64,000 nucleotides of DNA from Chitinophaga cymbidii. Lineage in GTDB: Bacteria; Bacteroidota; Bacteroidia; Chitinophagales; Chitinophagaceae. Shown here one piece after another: positions 9,110 through 17,730 of this stretch. Positions within the stretch are counted from its first letter, which is position 1, and every line of letters starts with the position of its first letter. The notes beneath the pieces are model-generated. The model did not search any database. It was not told the DNA's origin and was given only the letters and a program-made list of their open reading frames with translations. The DNA lies in contig NZ_BKAU01000001.1 of assembly GCF_007992715.1 (NCBI RefSeq), forward strand, positions 124,001 through 188,000. The letters are read 5' to 3'. The position numbers and the translations under genes are program-made.

Positions 9110-9196
9110 TCGTACCCGGTTGATGGTAAGGAAATTACCGCGACAATTCGTATATTGATCACAGGAAAAAGACAAAAAAAACATCAAAATCTAACC

Positions 9197-9211
9197 AGAG
9201 GAGGTCTTTTG
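9197..9211 (+). promoter_or_regulatory. strong Shine-Dalgarno that sets a TTG start
   Basis: AGAGGAGG ends five bases before TTG at 9209-9211. Strong Shine-Dalgarno sequences are uncommon in this window, so its position is good evidence that the SirB1-like gene begins at this TTG. Confidence 0.65.
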
Positions 9212-10078
9212 AACGAAACCAGGGAAATAAACGCATTATTCCATCTGCTGGATGACCCGGACCAGGAAGTGTTTGACACCGTTGCAAACAAGATCCTGCT
9301 GTTCGGAAAGGAGATCATTCCCAACCTGGAGCATCTCTGGGAAAATACGTTCGACGAATCCATCCAGGAGCGCATTGAGCTGCTCATTCACCGGGTGCAT
9401 TACCAGGACCTGCAGGAAGCCATGCGCATATGGGCCACCACCGGCACACAGGAGTTGCTGCAGGGCGCGATCCTCGCCGCCCGGTACCAGTACCCGGACC
9501 TTGCCGCCGCGCAGGTCAACACCGAGGTCGAACGCATCAAGCGCAACATATGGCTGGAGCTGAACAACTACCTCACACCGCTCGAACAGATCAATGTGCT
9601 GAACAGCATGATCTATAATTATTTCGGGCTGAAAGGGGAAGAGGTTTCCTACAACCGCAAAAACCAGTTCTTCATCAACCAGGTGATAGAAGCCAAGAAA
9701 GGCAATCCCATCACCAACGGCATCATCTACCAGGCGCTCTGCTCCATGCTGGACCTGCCGGTATATGCCGTGAACATTCCCCGCCAGTTCATCCTGGCCT
9801 ATTTCGATACGTTTTACGACTTCACAGAGCCCGCCGATCCGGGGGACTACCGCATACTTTTTTTCATCGATCCCATACAGGGGCAGATCTATACGCAGCA
9901 GGACGTGGAAACCTATTTCAAAAGAGTGAACGTTCCCGCCCTGCCGGCTTACTACAAGCCGCAAAGCAATGCCCGCATCATCCAGTTCCTGCTGGAGGAG
10001 ATGTCCAAATGCTTCCGGGACGAGAAAGAGTTTTACAAGAAGGATGAGTTGATCAATCTGTCACAGATACTGGAATAA
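9209..10078 (+). CDS. SirB1/transglutaminase-like family protein
   Basis: 289 residues, apparently with a TTG start at 9209. An AGAGGAGG Shine-Dalgarno-like stretch (about 9197-9204) sits a few bases before it, and the protein then begins NETREINALFHLLDD. The only upstream ATG (9155) would add 18 charged residues. The C-terminal two thirds fit the transglutaminase-like core of the SirB1 family: LNNYLTP, LNSMIYNYFGLKG, GNPITNGIIYQALC and a PRQFILAY segment. The usual cysteine of active transglutaminases is not obvious at the GNPITNG position, so catalysis is uncertain. The N-terminal region is helical. The cellular role of this family is not established. Confidence 0.82.
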   Translation: MNETREINALFHLLDDPDQEVFDTVANKILLFGKEIIPNLEHLWENTFDESIQERIELLIHRVHYQDLQEAMRIWATTGTQELLQGAILAARYQYPDLAAAQVNTEVERIKRNIWLELNNYLTPLEQINVLNSMIYNYFGLKGEEVSYNRKNQFFINQVIEAKKGNPITNGIIYQALCSMLDLPVYAVNIPRQFILAYFDTFYDFTEPADPGDYRILFFIDPIQGQIYTQQDVETYFKRVNVPALPAYYKPQSNARIIQFLLEEMSKCFRDEKEFYKKDELINLSQILE

Positions 10079-10108
10079 GCTTTAATGCGCATAAATGAAA
10101 ATAATGCG

Positions 10109-10116
10109 TATCTTTG
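10109..10116 (+). promoter_or_regulatory. -7 promoter element of the toxin-antitoxin operon, predicted leaderless transcript
   Basis: TATCTTTG is a perfect TAnnTTTG element that ends only four bases before the ATG at 10121, so transcription should begin at or next to the start codon. No clear TTTG is found 19-20 bases upstream. Two related boxes, ATGCGCAT (10085-10092) and ATGCGTAT (10104-10111), lie 19 bases apart, and the second overlaps the -7. They are candidates for antitoxin binding. Confidence 0.6.
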
Positions 10117-10120
10117 CATT

Positions 10121-10363
10121 ATGAAAACAAGATTGAACCTTACCATTGAAGAAAGCTTGCTGCAACGCATGAAAGCATATGCTTCCCGAAAGCATATCAG
10201 CTTGTCTGAGTTGGTGGAAGGGTATTTCGAAAGGATCGTGCAGCCTGTCAGGGGTAAATCTATTGTTGATGTGGTTGAAAAGATGAAAGTGCCTGATATT
10301 CCGGCGGACAGGAATCTTGTAAGTGAATATTATGAGGACCTAGATAAAAAATATGGCGTATAA
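10121..10363 (+). CDS. ribbon-helix-helix type antitoxin (DUF6364-like)
   Basis: 80 residues. The first part, KTRLNLTIEESLLQRMKAYASRKH followed by SLSELVEGY, is a ribbon-helix-helix fold: one beta strand that pairs in the dimer to bind DNA, then two helices. The acidic C-terminal tail would wrap the toxin. The ATG at 10121 is preferred over the upstream ATG at 10085, since the -7 box lies between them. It overlaps the PIN-domain gene by 11 bases, the usual antitoxin-toxin arrangement. It is expected to neutralise the toxin and to repress its own operon; neither is shown directly here. Confidence 0.8.
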   Translation: MKTRLNLTIEESLLQRMKAYASRKHISLSELVEGYFERIVQPVRGKSIVDVVEKMKVPDIPADRNLVSEYYEDLDKKYGV

Positions 10364-10778
10364 GCTTTTCCTTGATGCCAATGTTATTATAGATTATATC
10401 CTCAAAAGACCCGAAGGATATACATCCGCGAAAACTATCTTTGAAAGTATCGTGAAGGGCGAACATCTTGCATATACCAGTCCTGTAGTGGTTCACATAG
10501 TGGCGCATATCTCTAAAAAAATTCTTGGCGCGAAACAAACAAGAAAAATAATCCTGGCCTTGCTGAATGATGTACAGGTGCTGGATACCCATCATGATGT
10601 TATCATCCAGGCAATGAGCGCGGGTTGGGATGACATAGAGGATGCATTACAATATTACACTGCACTTTATCACAAAACAGACATCTTCCTTTCCCGCGAT
10701 GAAGGGCTGATCAAAAAAGCTATTCCTTCTCTGCCGGTCTATCAACCATCTGTATTTATAGAACAGCTTGAGAAATAA
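10353..10778 (+). CDS. PIN-domain toxin (VapC-like ribonuclease)
   Basis: 141 residues with a PIN fold. The first conserved acid is in FLDANVIIDY, the second in the ILD..HHDVIIQ/WDDIEDALQYY region and the last in IFLSRDEGL. These acids bind Mg or Mn at the active site of PIN ribonucleases, which cut tRNA or mRNA when freed from antitoxin. The neighbour with an 11-base overlap supplies the antitoxin. The pair stands alone between housekeeping genes with no mobility genes near it. Confidence 0.85.
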   Translation: MAYKLFLDANVIIDYILKRPEGYTSAKTIFESIVKGEHLAYTSPVVVHIVAHISKKILGAKQTRKIILALLNDVQVLDTHHDVIIQAMSAGWDDIEDALQYYTALYHKTDIFLSRDEGLIKKAIPSLPVYQPSVFIEQLEK

Positions 10779-10791
10779 ATCATAAAAAAAT

Positions 10792-10818
10792 CCCGGTCTA
10801 CCAAGGCAAACCGGGAAT
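10792..10818. terminator. bidirectional terminator between PIN toxin and M48 protease
   Basis: Hairpin with TCCCGGT and ACCGGGA arms, flanked by A-rich and ATTATAA sequence, in the 83-base gap between convergent genes. Confidence 0.75.
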
Positions 10819-10861
10819 TATAAACCAGTCAGTTCTTTTCAGGACTATCTTGTAACATATT

Positions 10862-11662
10862 TTACTTCGCCCTGTAATACTTCATCGCTTCCGGCATCAG
10901 CTTTTGCAGCTGCGCAATACGGCGATCGTCGCTGGGGTGCGTGCTCAGCAGTTCCGGGGGCTTGTTGCCGCCGCCTGCGTTCGCCATGCGCGTCCAGAAG
11001 GGAACGGCTTCCTGCGGGTTGTAACCGGCCATGGCCATGAAGATCAGGCCCAAATGGTCCGCTTCCAGTTCGTTCTGCCGGCCATAGGCCATCAGTCCGA
11101 GTGGACCGCCTACGTTAAAGGCCTGCATGAAAATATTCTGTGCCTGCGGGTTCTTGTTCAACGCTACCGCACCGGCTACCTGGATGCCCTGGGCCACCAG
11201 CCCCTGGCTCATCCTTTCGTTCCCGTGCCGGGCGATCGCATGCGCGATCTCGTGCCCCATTACACAGGCCAGCGCCGTTTCGTTCTGCGTTACCGGCAGC
11301 AGACCGGTATACACTACTACTTTACCGCCAGGCATGCACCAGGCATTCACCTGTTTGTCGTTCACCAGGTTGAATTCCCATTTGTAGCTCGCCACTTCGT
11401 TGCCAAGGTTGTTCTGGGTCATGTAAGTGGTTACGGCCTGCGCAATGCGCCCGCCTACCCTTCTGACCATTTCAGCATCCTTGCTTACGCTGGGAGACAC
11501 GGCTTTATTCTGGGAAAGGAAGGTTTGATATTCCTGCAGGGCCATGGATTGCATGGTGCTTTCAGGAATGAGGTTTAACTGGCTTCTGCCGGTGATAGGA
11601 ACACGGGTACAGGCATAGATAAGGCCTGCGCCGGCAAAAAGGAACAATGCGACTTTTTTCAT
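10862..11662 (-). CDS. M48-family metallopeptidase lipoprotein (LoiP/YfgC-like)
   Basis: 266 residues with a lipoprotein signal (lipobox LIYAC, Cys18). It has the zinc-protease motif HEIAH (residues 137-141) and the downstream ELEAD (198-202) that supplies the third zinc ligand, so the active site is intact. It would be anchored to the outer membrane facing the periplasm, where relatives degrade misfolded envelope proteins. The last 60 residues contain the M48 segment THPSDDRRIAQL. Monocistronic as far as can be seen. Confidence 0.9.
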   Translation of the reverse strand: MKKVALFLFAGAGLIYACTRVPITGRSQLNLIPESTMQSMALQEYQTFLSQNKAVSPSVSKDAEMVRRVGGRIAQAVTTYMTQNNLGNEVASYKWEFNLVNDKQVNAWCMPGGKVVVYTGLLPVTQNETALACVMGHEIAHAIARHGNERMSQGLVAQGIQVAGAVALNKNPQAQNIFMQAFNVGGPLGLMAYGRQNELEADHLGLIFMAMAGYNPQEAVPFWTRMANAGGGNKPPELLSTHPSDDRRIAQLQKLMPEAMKYYRAK

Positions 11663-11753
11663 CCGTCAGGTTTTTTTAATTTTTTGCTCTCCGTTAAAAT
11701 TACCACTTTCTTAACACAGTGCAATCGCTGTGCCGGATTTGAATGGGGGGAGG

Positions 11754-12404
11754 TTATTCTTCGTCTTCCTTGTTCTTGCGGTTCTTGAACAAGGGCACTT
11801 TGGACTCATTGCCGGTCAGCAGACGGGCGATGTTCTTCTGGTGCGTGAGCACGACCATCAGGGCTACAGCGATCGCAAAAATGCGGTAGAACAGTTCTTT
11901 TTCCCGGAAGATGAAAAGGATCAGCACGGGAAATGCGATGCTGGCAATGATGGAGCTCAATGAAACGTAACGGGTGAGGAAAAGGATCATAAGGAATACG
12001 GCCACGCAGCACAGCGCTACGAGGGGTTGAATGGCGAGCACCATGCCGAAGAGGGTGGCAATGCCCTTGCCGCCGCGGAAACCTGCCCAGATCGGGAAGA
12101 TATGGCCCACTACCGCAGCGAGGCCAAGACCTATCTGCAAGTTGACAAGTTGTGTAATGTGCTCGGGTGAATCGTAAATAGGGACGAGATAGGAAAGCCT
12201 TACCGCCAGGATGCCTTTCAGCATGTCTACCACCATTACGAAAGTACCGGCTTTGGGACCGAGTACCCGGAATGTGTTGGTGGCGCCGGCGTTACCGGAC
12301 CCATGCTCGCGAATGTCCATCCCGAAAACTCCTTTACTTACCCACACAGCGGTGGCAAAAGAGCCTATCAGGTAGGCACCAATTAAAAGCAATAATTCTG
12401 TCAT
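11754..12404 (-). CDS. plsY: acyl-phosphate:glycerol-3-phosphate acyltransferase
   Basis: 216 residues with five or more membrane helices. The three cytoplasmic PlsY motifs are visible: GSGNAGATNTFRVLG, the GGKGIAT motif with surrounding residues, and a C-terminal THQKNI-type motif. PlsY uses acyl-phosphate to acylate glycerol-3-phosphate in the first step of phospholipid synthesis. The ATG at 12404 is chosen over the GTG immediately before it. A gap of about 90 bases separates it from the M48 gene downstream. Confidence 0.95.
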   Translation of the reverse strand: MTELLLLIGAYLIGSFATAVWVSKGVFGMDIREHGSGNAGATNTFRVLGPKAGTFVMVVDMLKGILAVRLSYLVPIYDSPEHITQLVNLQIGLGLAAVVGHIFPIWAGFRGGKGIATLFGMVLAIQPLVALCCVAVFLMILFLTRYVSLSSIIASIAFPVLILFIFREKELFYRIFAIAVALMVVLTHQKNIARLLTGNESKVPLFKNRKNKEDEE

Positions 12405-12533
12405 CACAATAAGTTAGAGTGCTAAGATAGTAAATATCCTGTTAAAATGAATACAAATTTAACAGCAATTATAATACAATCTATCGTAAATCAACAATTA
12501 AAATATGTAATTTTTTTCCACATTAACCAGTCC

Positions 12534-13355
12534 TCAGCCGGCAGTAAAAGAAAGCGCAAGCCAATGCTCTCTTTCGGATTTACGCTCCGGGCGCAGGTTT
12601 TCACGGACGGCGGCTTTCACAATGGCTGGTTCATCTTCCTGCAATATACCACTCAAAATCAATAATCCACCCGTCCGTAATATTTTTTTCATGTTGCCCA
12701 TGTTGGCGAGCAGGATATTACGGTTGATGTTGGCGAGTATAATGTCGTACGACTGTGCCGGAATATCGTTGAGGTGGTCCGCCTGCCGGAAACGGATATG
12801 CGTGGCGTTATTGGCGGCTGCGTTTTCCAGCGAGTTTTCCACCGCCCAGGTATCGATGTCGATCGCATCGGTTTCGGCGGCGCCCATTTTTTCCGCGAGG
12901 ATGGCGAGAATGCCGGTGCCCGTACCGAAGTCGAATACCTTCTTTCCCGTAAAGTCCACGTCCCGCATCAGTTTGATCATGGACCAGGTGGTGGCGTGAT
13001 GCCCTGTGCCAAAGGACATCTTGGGCGTGATAATGATCTCGTGCATCACCTTTCCCTGCAGCGGTTCATGAAAGCCGGCGCGGATGCCGCAGAAATCATC
13101 CACCAGCACAGGCTGAAAGCTGCTTTCCCAAACGGCGTTCCAGTTCGCCTGCGCGATAGTTTCTTTCGTATAATCAAGACCGTGAGTACGCAGTATTTCC
13201 TGCAATACCGGTTCGCTGAATATATTTTCGGGGATGTACGCCACGAGGGTATCCGTCGTTTCTTCAAAACCTTCATAACCTGCATCGGAGAGTTGGGCTA
13301 CCAGGATGTCCCTCAGCTCGGAGGGGGCGGATACGGTGATCGCGATATAAGACAT
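12534..13355 (-). CDS. prmA: ribosomal protein L11 methyltransferase
   Basis: 273 residues. The N-terminal substrate-binding domain is followed by an S-adenosylmethionine Rossmann domain with FGTGHHATT, FDFGTGTGILAI and the NINRNILL catalytic-loop motif (equivalent to NxxxxxL/I-type PrmA loops). It trimethylates lysines and the N-terminus of L11. Its divergent neighbour starts 118 bases away with its own promoter. Confidence 0.93.
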   Translation of the reverse strand: MSYIAITVSAPSELRDILVAQLSDAGYEGFEETTDTLVAYIPENIFSEPVLQEILRTHGLDYTKETIAQANWNAVWESSFQPVLVDDFCGIRAGFHEPLQGKVMHEIIITPKMSFGTGHHATTWSMIKLMRDVDFTGKKVFDFGTGTGILAILAEKMGAAETDAIDIDTWAVENSLENAAANNATHIRFRQADHLNDIPAQSYDIILANINRNILLANMGNMKKILRTGGLLILSGILQEDEPAIVKAAVRENLRPERKSEREHWLALSFTAG

Positions 13356-13416
13356 AGGCGCAAGATAATTACAAATTCCTCAGTGCCAATGCAAAAATGT
13401 CGATTTGAAAAATTCC

Positions 13417-13447
13417 TTTGTGATAAGGCTTTGCTATGTTATATTTG
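13417..13447 (+). promoter_or_regulatory. canonical Bacteroidota promoter for the secreted protein at 13474
   Basis: TTTG at 13417-13420, exactly 19 bases, then TATATTTG at 13440-13447. Both boxes are perfect matches to the -33/-7 consensus. Transcription should start near 13452, about 20 bases before the ATG. Confidence 0.85.
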
Positions 13448-13473
13448 ACATTATAATAATATAACCTTATCCT

Positions 13474-14049
13474 ATGAAAAACCTAGCAGCCCTGGCCATT
13501 GCCCTGGTCACCGTTATTAGCGGGCAGGCCCAAAACCTCGTCAAGCCTTACGACATTCCCTTACAGGATTCCATCACTTACCAGGTACAGACCGCTGTAT
13601 TTACGATCAACAGGCAGGATGTGGAAGATTATTTCACGGGCCTGGACACGATCCTCGTGCAACGGAACTATGCGAAAGACGTGTTCCGCAACATCCAGTT
13701 CGCGCATCTTTCGCAGGAAGAAGTACAGCGGCACTACGGCATGGCCCGCAAGTTCTGGGCTTCCGCCAAAGGCACGCCGCTCAGCTACAGCACTGACCGC
13801 ATTGCGCTGTTCTGGTCGGAGAACGAGAACGTGTTATTGCCTTATCTCGATGAAATACTGCCGGAGCTGCTGGAATACGGCAAAGTGCAGGTAACGGACC
13901 GCAGCACGGGGAAGCGGGTACCTCAGTACCAGCTGGACTACGAGAGCGTAGACGCGCAAACCTTCAAGATATTCAAATTCGTAAAAGGCCGGATCATCTG
14001 GCGGGAAAGCGAAGTTTTCCTGGAGCAGCTGACGAGTGTGGGCATATAA
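13474..14049 (+). CDS. secreted protein of unknown function
   Basis: I do not recognise this 191-residue protein. It has a signal peptide (MKNLAALAIALVTVISGQAQ, cleavage near residue 20), so it is periplasmic or secreted. The rest is a mixed alpha/beta soluble sequence rich in aromatic residues, with segments such as DVEDYFTGLDTIL, EEVQRHYGMARKFWAS and FKIFKFVKGRIIW. No repeats, cysteines or catalytic motifs stand out. It has a textbook promoter and a terminator of its own and stands alone, divergent from prmA. Confidence 0.75.
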   Translation: MKNLAALAIALVTVISGQAQNLVKPYDIPLQDSITYQVQTAVFTINRQDVEDYFTGLDTILVQRNYAKDVFRNIQFAHLSQEEVQRHYGMARKFWASAKGTPLSYSTDRIALFWSENENVLLPYLDEILPELLEYGKVQVTDRSTGKRVPQYQLDYESVDAQTFKIFKFVKGRIIWRESEVFLEQLTSVGI

Positions 14050-14102
14050 CTTCGTATAGCCGGAAGCGTTGGGAGTTGCTCCCGACGCCATAGCCATAAA
14101 AA

Positions 14103-14128
14103 AAACGCTGCGTTTCATCGCAGCGTTT
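14103..14128. terminator. bidirectional terminator after the secreted protein and pnp
   Basis: Perfect 10-bp hairpin, AAACGCTGCG at 14103-14112 and its complement at 14119-14128, with A-run and T-run flanks. It sits between convergent genes. Confidence 0.88.
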
Positions 14129-14153
14129 GCTTTTTATAGTCGTTTCTATTGTT

Positions 14154-16502
14154 CTATTGTTCGTCGAACACCGGACCTTCGAACGGACCTTCGGGTTCCG
14201 CGCTCTGCGGCGGGCGGCTGCTGCCACGATCGCCTCCGCGTTCTCCACGGTCGCCGCGATCACCACGGTCACGGTCGAAACCGCCTCTTCTGTCACCACC
14301 ACGACGGTCGCCGCGGTCGCCTCCCCTTCTGTCACCACGATCACCGCGTTCTCCACGGTCTTCACGCTCGGGGCGCTCCACATAACCTTCGGGTTTCGGC
14401 ATCAGCACCTTGCGGCTGAGCTTGAACTTGCCGGTTTTCGGATCGGTGCCCACCAGCTTCACTTTCACTTTCTCGCCTTCGCTCAGCACGCCGTCCATAT
14501 TCTCAAGACGTTTCCAGGAAACTTCGGAGATATGCAGCAGCCCCTGCTTGCCGGGGAGGAATTCCACGAACGCGCCGTAAGGCATTACGCTCTTCACGGT
14601 AGAATCGTATACTTCGCCTACTTCGGGAACGGCTACGATGCCTTTGATCCAGGCAACGGCTTTATCAAGACTTTCTTTCTGTGCGGAGAAGATGCTTACT
14701 TCACCGGTTTGTCCTACTTCTTCAATGTTGATGGTAGTACCGGTTTCGCGCTGGATCTCCTGGATCACTTTACCACCAGGCCCAATCACCGCGCCGATGT
14801 ATTCGCGGTCGATGATCATTTTTTCCATGCGCGGAGCATGCGGTTTCGGTTCCGGACGGGCGCCTTCGATGCAGGCGTACATGGCTTCCAGGATGTGCAG
14901 GCGGCCGGTGCGGGCTTGTGACAGCGCTGCGCGCATCACGTCCATGCTGAGACCGTCTACTTTGATATCCATTTGCACGCCGCAGATACCATCGCGGGTG
15001 CCGGTTACTTTAAAGTCCATATCACCGAGGTGATCTTCGTCGCCGAGGATGTCGCTCAGTACGGCCCATTTGCCGTCAGCAGCGCGGGAGATAAGGCCCA
15101 TTGCGATGCCGGATACGTGCTTGGGCAGGGGAACGCCTGCGTCCATCAGCGCCAGGGAGCCGGCGCAAACGGTGGCCATGGAAGAGGAACCGTTGGATTC
15201 AAGGATATCGGAAACCACACGTACCGTGTAGGCGTAGTCGTTACCCGGCATCATCTGCTTGAGGGAACGCATGGCCAGGTTACCGTGGCCCACTTCGCGG
15301 CGGCCGGGGCCGCGCATCATTTTCACCTCGCCGGTTGAGAAGGGAGGGAAATTGTAGTGGAGGATGAATTTGCTGTAGTTGGAGGTGGCGGCGCTTTCAA
15401 TCAGCAGCTCATCGTCCGGTGTACCGAGGGTCACGGTGGTGAGGGATTGTGTTTCGCCGCGGGTGAACAGGGCAGATCCGTGCGGAGAAGGCAGCAGGTC
15501 CACTTCCATGTTCAGGGGGCGCACCTGGTCCAGCACGCGGCCATCGAGGCGGATGCTCTGGTCCAGGATCATGTTGCGCACGGTTTCTTTTTCCAGGTCG
15601 TGGAAATATTCACCTACCAGCGGAGCGTCTTCTTCGGTGAGTTCACCTAAAGACTCCACCAGTTCTTCTTCTATTTTCTTGAATTGTTCAGAACGTTCGT
15701 GTTTGCCGAGGGCGGATTGTGCTACTTTCAGAATGCGGTCTTTCGCAAATGCGATCACTTTCGCGTTCAGCTCTTCGTTCTGATGCGGTTTTTCGTATTC
15801 GCGTTTAGCGGGACTGCCAACTTTTTCGCGCAGCTCTTCCTGGGCTTTCACCTGTACTTTAATGGCTTCATGCGCCAGCTCGATCAGTTTCACAAGGTCT
15901 TCCTCCTGGCATTCCTTGCTCTCGCCTTCCACCATCATGATGTTCTTTGCGGTGGCGGCTACGATATAGTCCATATCGGCCGTGGCAAGCTGCGTGCGGG
16001 TGGGGTTGATGACAAACTCGCCGTTCACCCGTGCAATGCGCACTTCGGAGATGATCTCCTGGATGGGCACATCGGATACCGCGAGGGCGGCGGATGCTGC
16101 CAGGGCGGCCAGCGCGTCGGGCATTACTTCCTGGTCGGAAGAAATGAGGGTCACCAGCACCTGTACGTCACAACGGTAGTCGTCGGGGAACAGGGGGCGC
16201 AGGGCGCGGTCGATCAAGCGGGAGATCAATACTTCATAGTCGCTCAGTTTACCTTCGCGCTTGAAAAAGGAGCCGGGAATACGGCCTGCGGAAGCAAATT
16301 TCTCCTGGTAGTCAACAGTAAGGGGGAAGAAAGATTGCCCGGGCTTGGGTTTCTGGGCAGCCACAACGGTAGCCAGAATAATACAGTTTCCAAGACGCAC
16401 GGTTACCGCACCATCGGCCTGGCGGGCCATCTTGCCGGTCTCAATGGTCACTTCGCGGCCTCCGCCTATATCAAATTTAACCGTAGTAGGTGTCAGATTC
16501 AT
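14154..16502 (-). CDS. pnp: polynucleotide phosphorylase with an Arg/Gly/Asp-rich tail
   Basis: 782 residues from the ATG at 16502, where the sequence becomes PNPase-like (NLTPTTVKFDIGGG); the frame extends upstream without homology. Order: first RNase PH domain, helical linker, second catalytic RNase PH domain, KH domain (IGPGGKVIQEI) and S1 domain (GEVYDSTVKSVMPYGAFVEF). It degrades RNA 3' to 5' by phosphorolysis. After the S1 domain about 50 residues (roughly 710-760, bases 14223-14375) are almost wholly Arg, Gly and Asp in GDRGDRRGG-type repeats, then an acidic end. rpsO lies upstream, the classic rpsO-pnp order. Confidence 0.96.
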   Translation of the reverse strand: MNLTPTTVKFDIGGGREVTIETGKMARQADGAVTVRLGNCIILATVVAAQKPKPGQSFFPLTVDYQEKFASAGRIPGSFFKREGKLSDYEVLISRLIDRALRPLFPDDYRCDVQVLVTLISSDQEVMPDALAALAASAALAVSDVPIQEIISEVRIARVNGEFVINPTRTQLATADMDYIVAATAKNIMMVEGESKECQEEDLVKLIELAHEAIKVQVKAQEELREKVGSPAKREYEKPHQNEELNAKVIAFAKDRILKVAQSALGKHERSEQFKKIEEELVESLGELTEEDAPLVGEYFHDLEKETVRNMILDQSIRLDGRVLDQVRPLNMEVDLLPSPHGSALFTRGETQSLTTVTLGTPDDELLIESAATSNYSKFILHYNFPPFSTGEVKMMRGPGRREVGHGNLAMRSLKQMMPGNDYAYTVRVVSDILESNGSSSMATVCAGSLALMDAGVPLPKHVSGIAMGLISRAADGKWAVLSDILGDEDHLGDMDFKVTGTRDGICGVQMDIKVDGLSMDVMRAALSQARTGRLHILEAMYACIEGARPEPKPHAPRMEKMIIDREYIGAVIGPGGKVIQEIQRETGTTINIEEVGQTGEVSIFSAQKESLDKAVAWIKGIVAVPEVGEVYDSTVKSVMPYGAFVEFLPGKQGLLHISEVSWKRLENMDGVLSEGEKVKVKLVGTDPKTGKFKLSRKVLMPKPEGYVERPEREDRGERGDRGDRRGGDRGDRRGGDRRGGFDRDRGDRGDRGERGGDRGSSRPPQSAEPEGPFEGPVFDEQ

Positions 16503-16540
16503 ACAAAAGTGAGGATTAATAAGGTATACATACAAAAAAA

Positions 16541-16570
16541 CTATTCCCAACTCTAAAAGTTGGGAATAGC
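16541..16570 (-). terminator. intrinsic terminator between rpsO and pnp
   Basis: In the direction of transcription the 11-bp stem CTATTCCCAAC/GTTGGGAATAG is followed by a run of seven T. It would end most rpsO transcripts before pnp, or serve as a processing hairpin if read through. No separate pnp promoter is obvious. Confidence 0.8.
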
Positions 16571-16588
16571 GCTATAACTAGTTTCAGA

Positions 16589-16861
16589 TTACTTTCTGAG
16601 ACCTAACTTCTCGATAAGGGCGCGATAGCCGGAGAGGTTGGTTTTGGAGAGGTAAGACAGCAAACGCTTCCGTTGTCCTACCATTTTCATCAAACCACGG
16701 TGTGTGGAGAAATCTTTCTTGTTTGCTTTCAGGTGAGCGGAAATGCTGTTGATACGCTCTGTTACCAGGGCAATCTGTGCTTCAACAGATCCGGTATTCT
16801 TCTCACTGCCACCGAATTCTTTGAAAATATTTGCTTTCTTTTCTGCTGTTAAGTAAGGCAT
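16589..16861 (-). CDS. rpsO: 30S ribosomal protein S15
   Basis: 90 residues, full length for S15, with the characteristic GSVEAQIALVTERI, DFSTHRGLMKMVGQR and LLSYL segments that bind 16S rRNA helix 22. It is placed just upstream of pnp as in many bacteria. A good promoter lies 42 bases before the start. Confidence 0.98.
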   Translation of the reverse strand: MPYLTAEKKANIFKEFGGSEKNTGSVEAQIALVTERINSISAHLKANKKDFSTHRGLMKMVGQRKRLLSYLSKTNLSGYRALIEKLGLRK

Positions 16862-16902
16862 CTTTGATAATAATAAAATTTTTACTCGCTATTTTTCCGG
16901 TG

Positions 16903-16934
16903 CAAAGGTAAGAAGTAATATAAGAAGTTCCAAA
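16903..16934 (-). promoter_or_regulatory. rpsO promoter
   Basis: On the minus strand TTTG (16931-16934), 20 bases, then TACCTTTG (16903-16910). Predicted leader of about 38 bases. Confidence 0.75.
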
Positions 16935-16975
16935 TTCTATATTTCGCCTACCTCCTCTGAAAATCAGCCCTTTAT

Positions 16976-17668
16976 CTATACAAAATTTATTGCGGCATTG
17001 TCGATCACCTGGCCGTTCTCCGTACGGAGCACGCGGGACGGGAATTTCTGTAACACAATGTAGTCGTGCGTTGCCATGATCAGGGCGGTGCCATCTTCCC
17101 GGCAAATGCGGAACAACAGCTGCATAATGCCGTCTGATGTCTCCGGGTCCAGGTTCCCCGTGGGCTCATCCGCCAGGATCAGCTTCGGAGAATTGAGCAG
17201 GGCCCGCGCAATGTCTACCCGCTGCTGCTCCCCGCCGGACAACTCATAGGGCATCTTGAAGCCCTTCGTGCCCAGCCCCACCTTTTCCAGCACATCGTTG
17301 ATCTTGTCCTCGATCTGCTTCGGCTCCTGCCAGCCTGTAGCCTTCAGCGCAAACTTGAGATTGTCATGCACATTCCGGTCCGTCAGCAACTGGAAATCCT
17401 GGAATACCACCCCGAGGTTCCGCCGCAGGTAAGGCACCTTCTTCCAGTCCATCTTCGTGAGATCAAAACCAACCACCTGGCCGCTCCCCTCCTTCAGCTG
17501 CAAGTCGCCGTACAACGTCTTCAGCAAACTCGATTTCCCCGTTCCCGTCTTGCCGATCAGGTACACGAACTCTCCCCTGTTGACCGTAATATTCACATCA
17601 GATAAAATCAGCGAATTTCCCTGGTAGATATTCACATTCGCCAGTTGAACTATCGGTTGATCGAGCAT
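16976..17668 (-). CDS. ftsE: cell-division ABC ATPase FtsE
   Basis: 230 residues of a single ABC ATPase: Walker [10 protein letters not shown] (39-47), Q-loop FQDFQLL, signature [16 protein letters not shown], Walker [10 protein letters not shown] and the H-loop in THDY. The phrasing of the Q-loop region and short length match FtsE, which with FtsX in the inner membrane activates periplasmic murein hydrolases at the septum. No ftsX lies beside it, so the partner must be elsewhere. A lipoprotein-export LolD identity is less likely but not excluded. Confidence 0.85.
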   Translation of the reverse strand: MLDQPIVQLANVNIYQGNSLILSDVNITVNRGEFVYLIGKTGTGKSSLLKTLYGDLQLKEGSGQVVGFDLTKMDWKKVPYLRRNLGVVFQDFQLLTDRNVHDNLKFALKATGWQEPKQIEDKINDVLEKVGLGTKGFKMPYELSGGEQQRVDIARALLNSPKLILADEPTGNLDPETSDGIMQLLFRICREDGTALIMATHDYIVLQKFPSRVLRTENGQVIDNAAINFV

Positions 17669-17687
17669 TATTTCCTTTTTTGAAGCC

Positions 17688-17695
17688 CAAAAATA
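17688..17695 (-). promoter_or_regulatory. candidate -7 element for ftsE
   Basis: TATTTTTG on the minus strand, 20 bases before the ftsE start codon. No matching -33 box was found, so confidence is limited. Confidence 0.4.
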
Positions 17696-17730
17696 ATTAA
17701 TTACTCGTTAGCGACGGAGATTCATCTTTT

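Noticed and set aside
7946..9187. Open frame of 413 codons antisense to topA
   Set aside because: Shadow of the topA frame: Phe/His/Val-rich composition with no start context or recognisable family; topA itself is certain.
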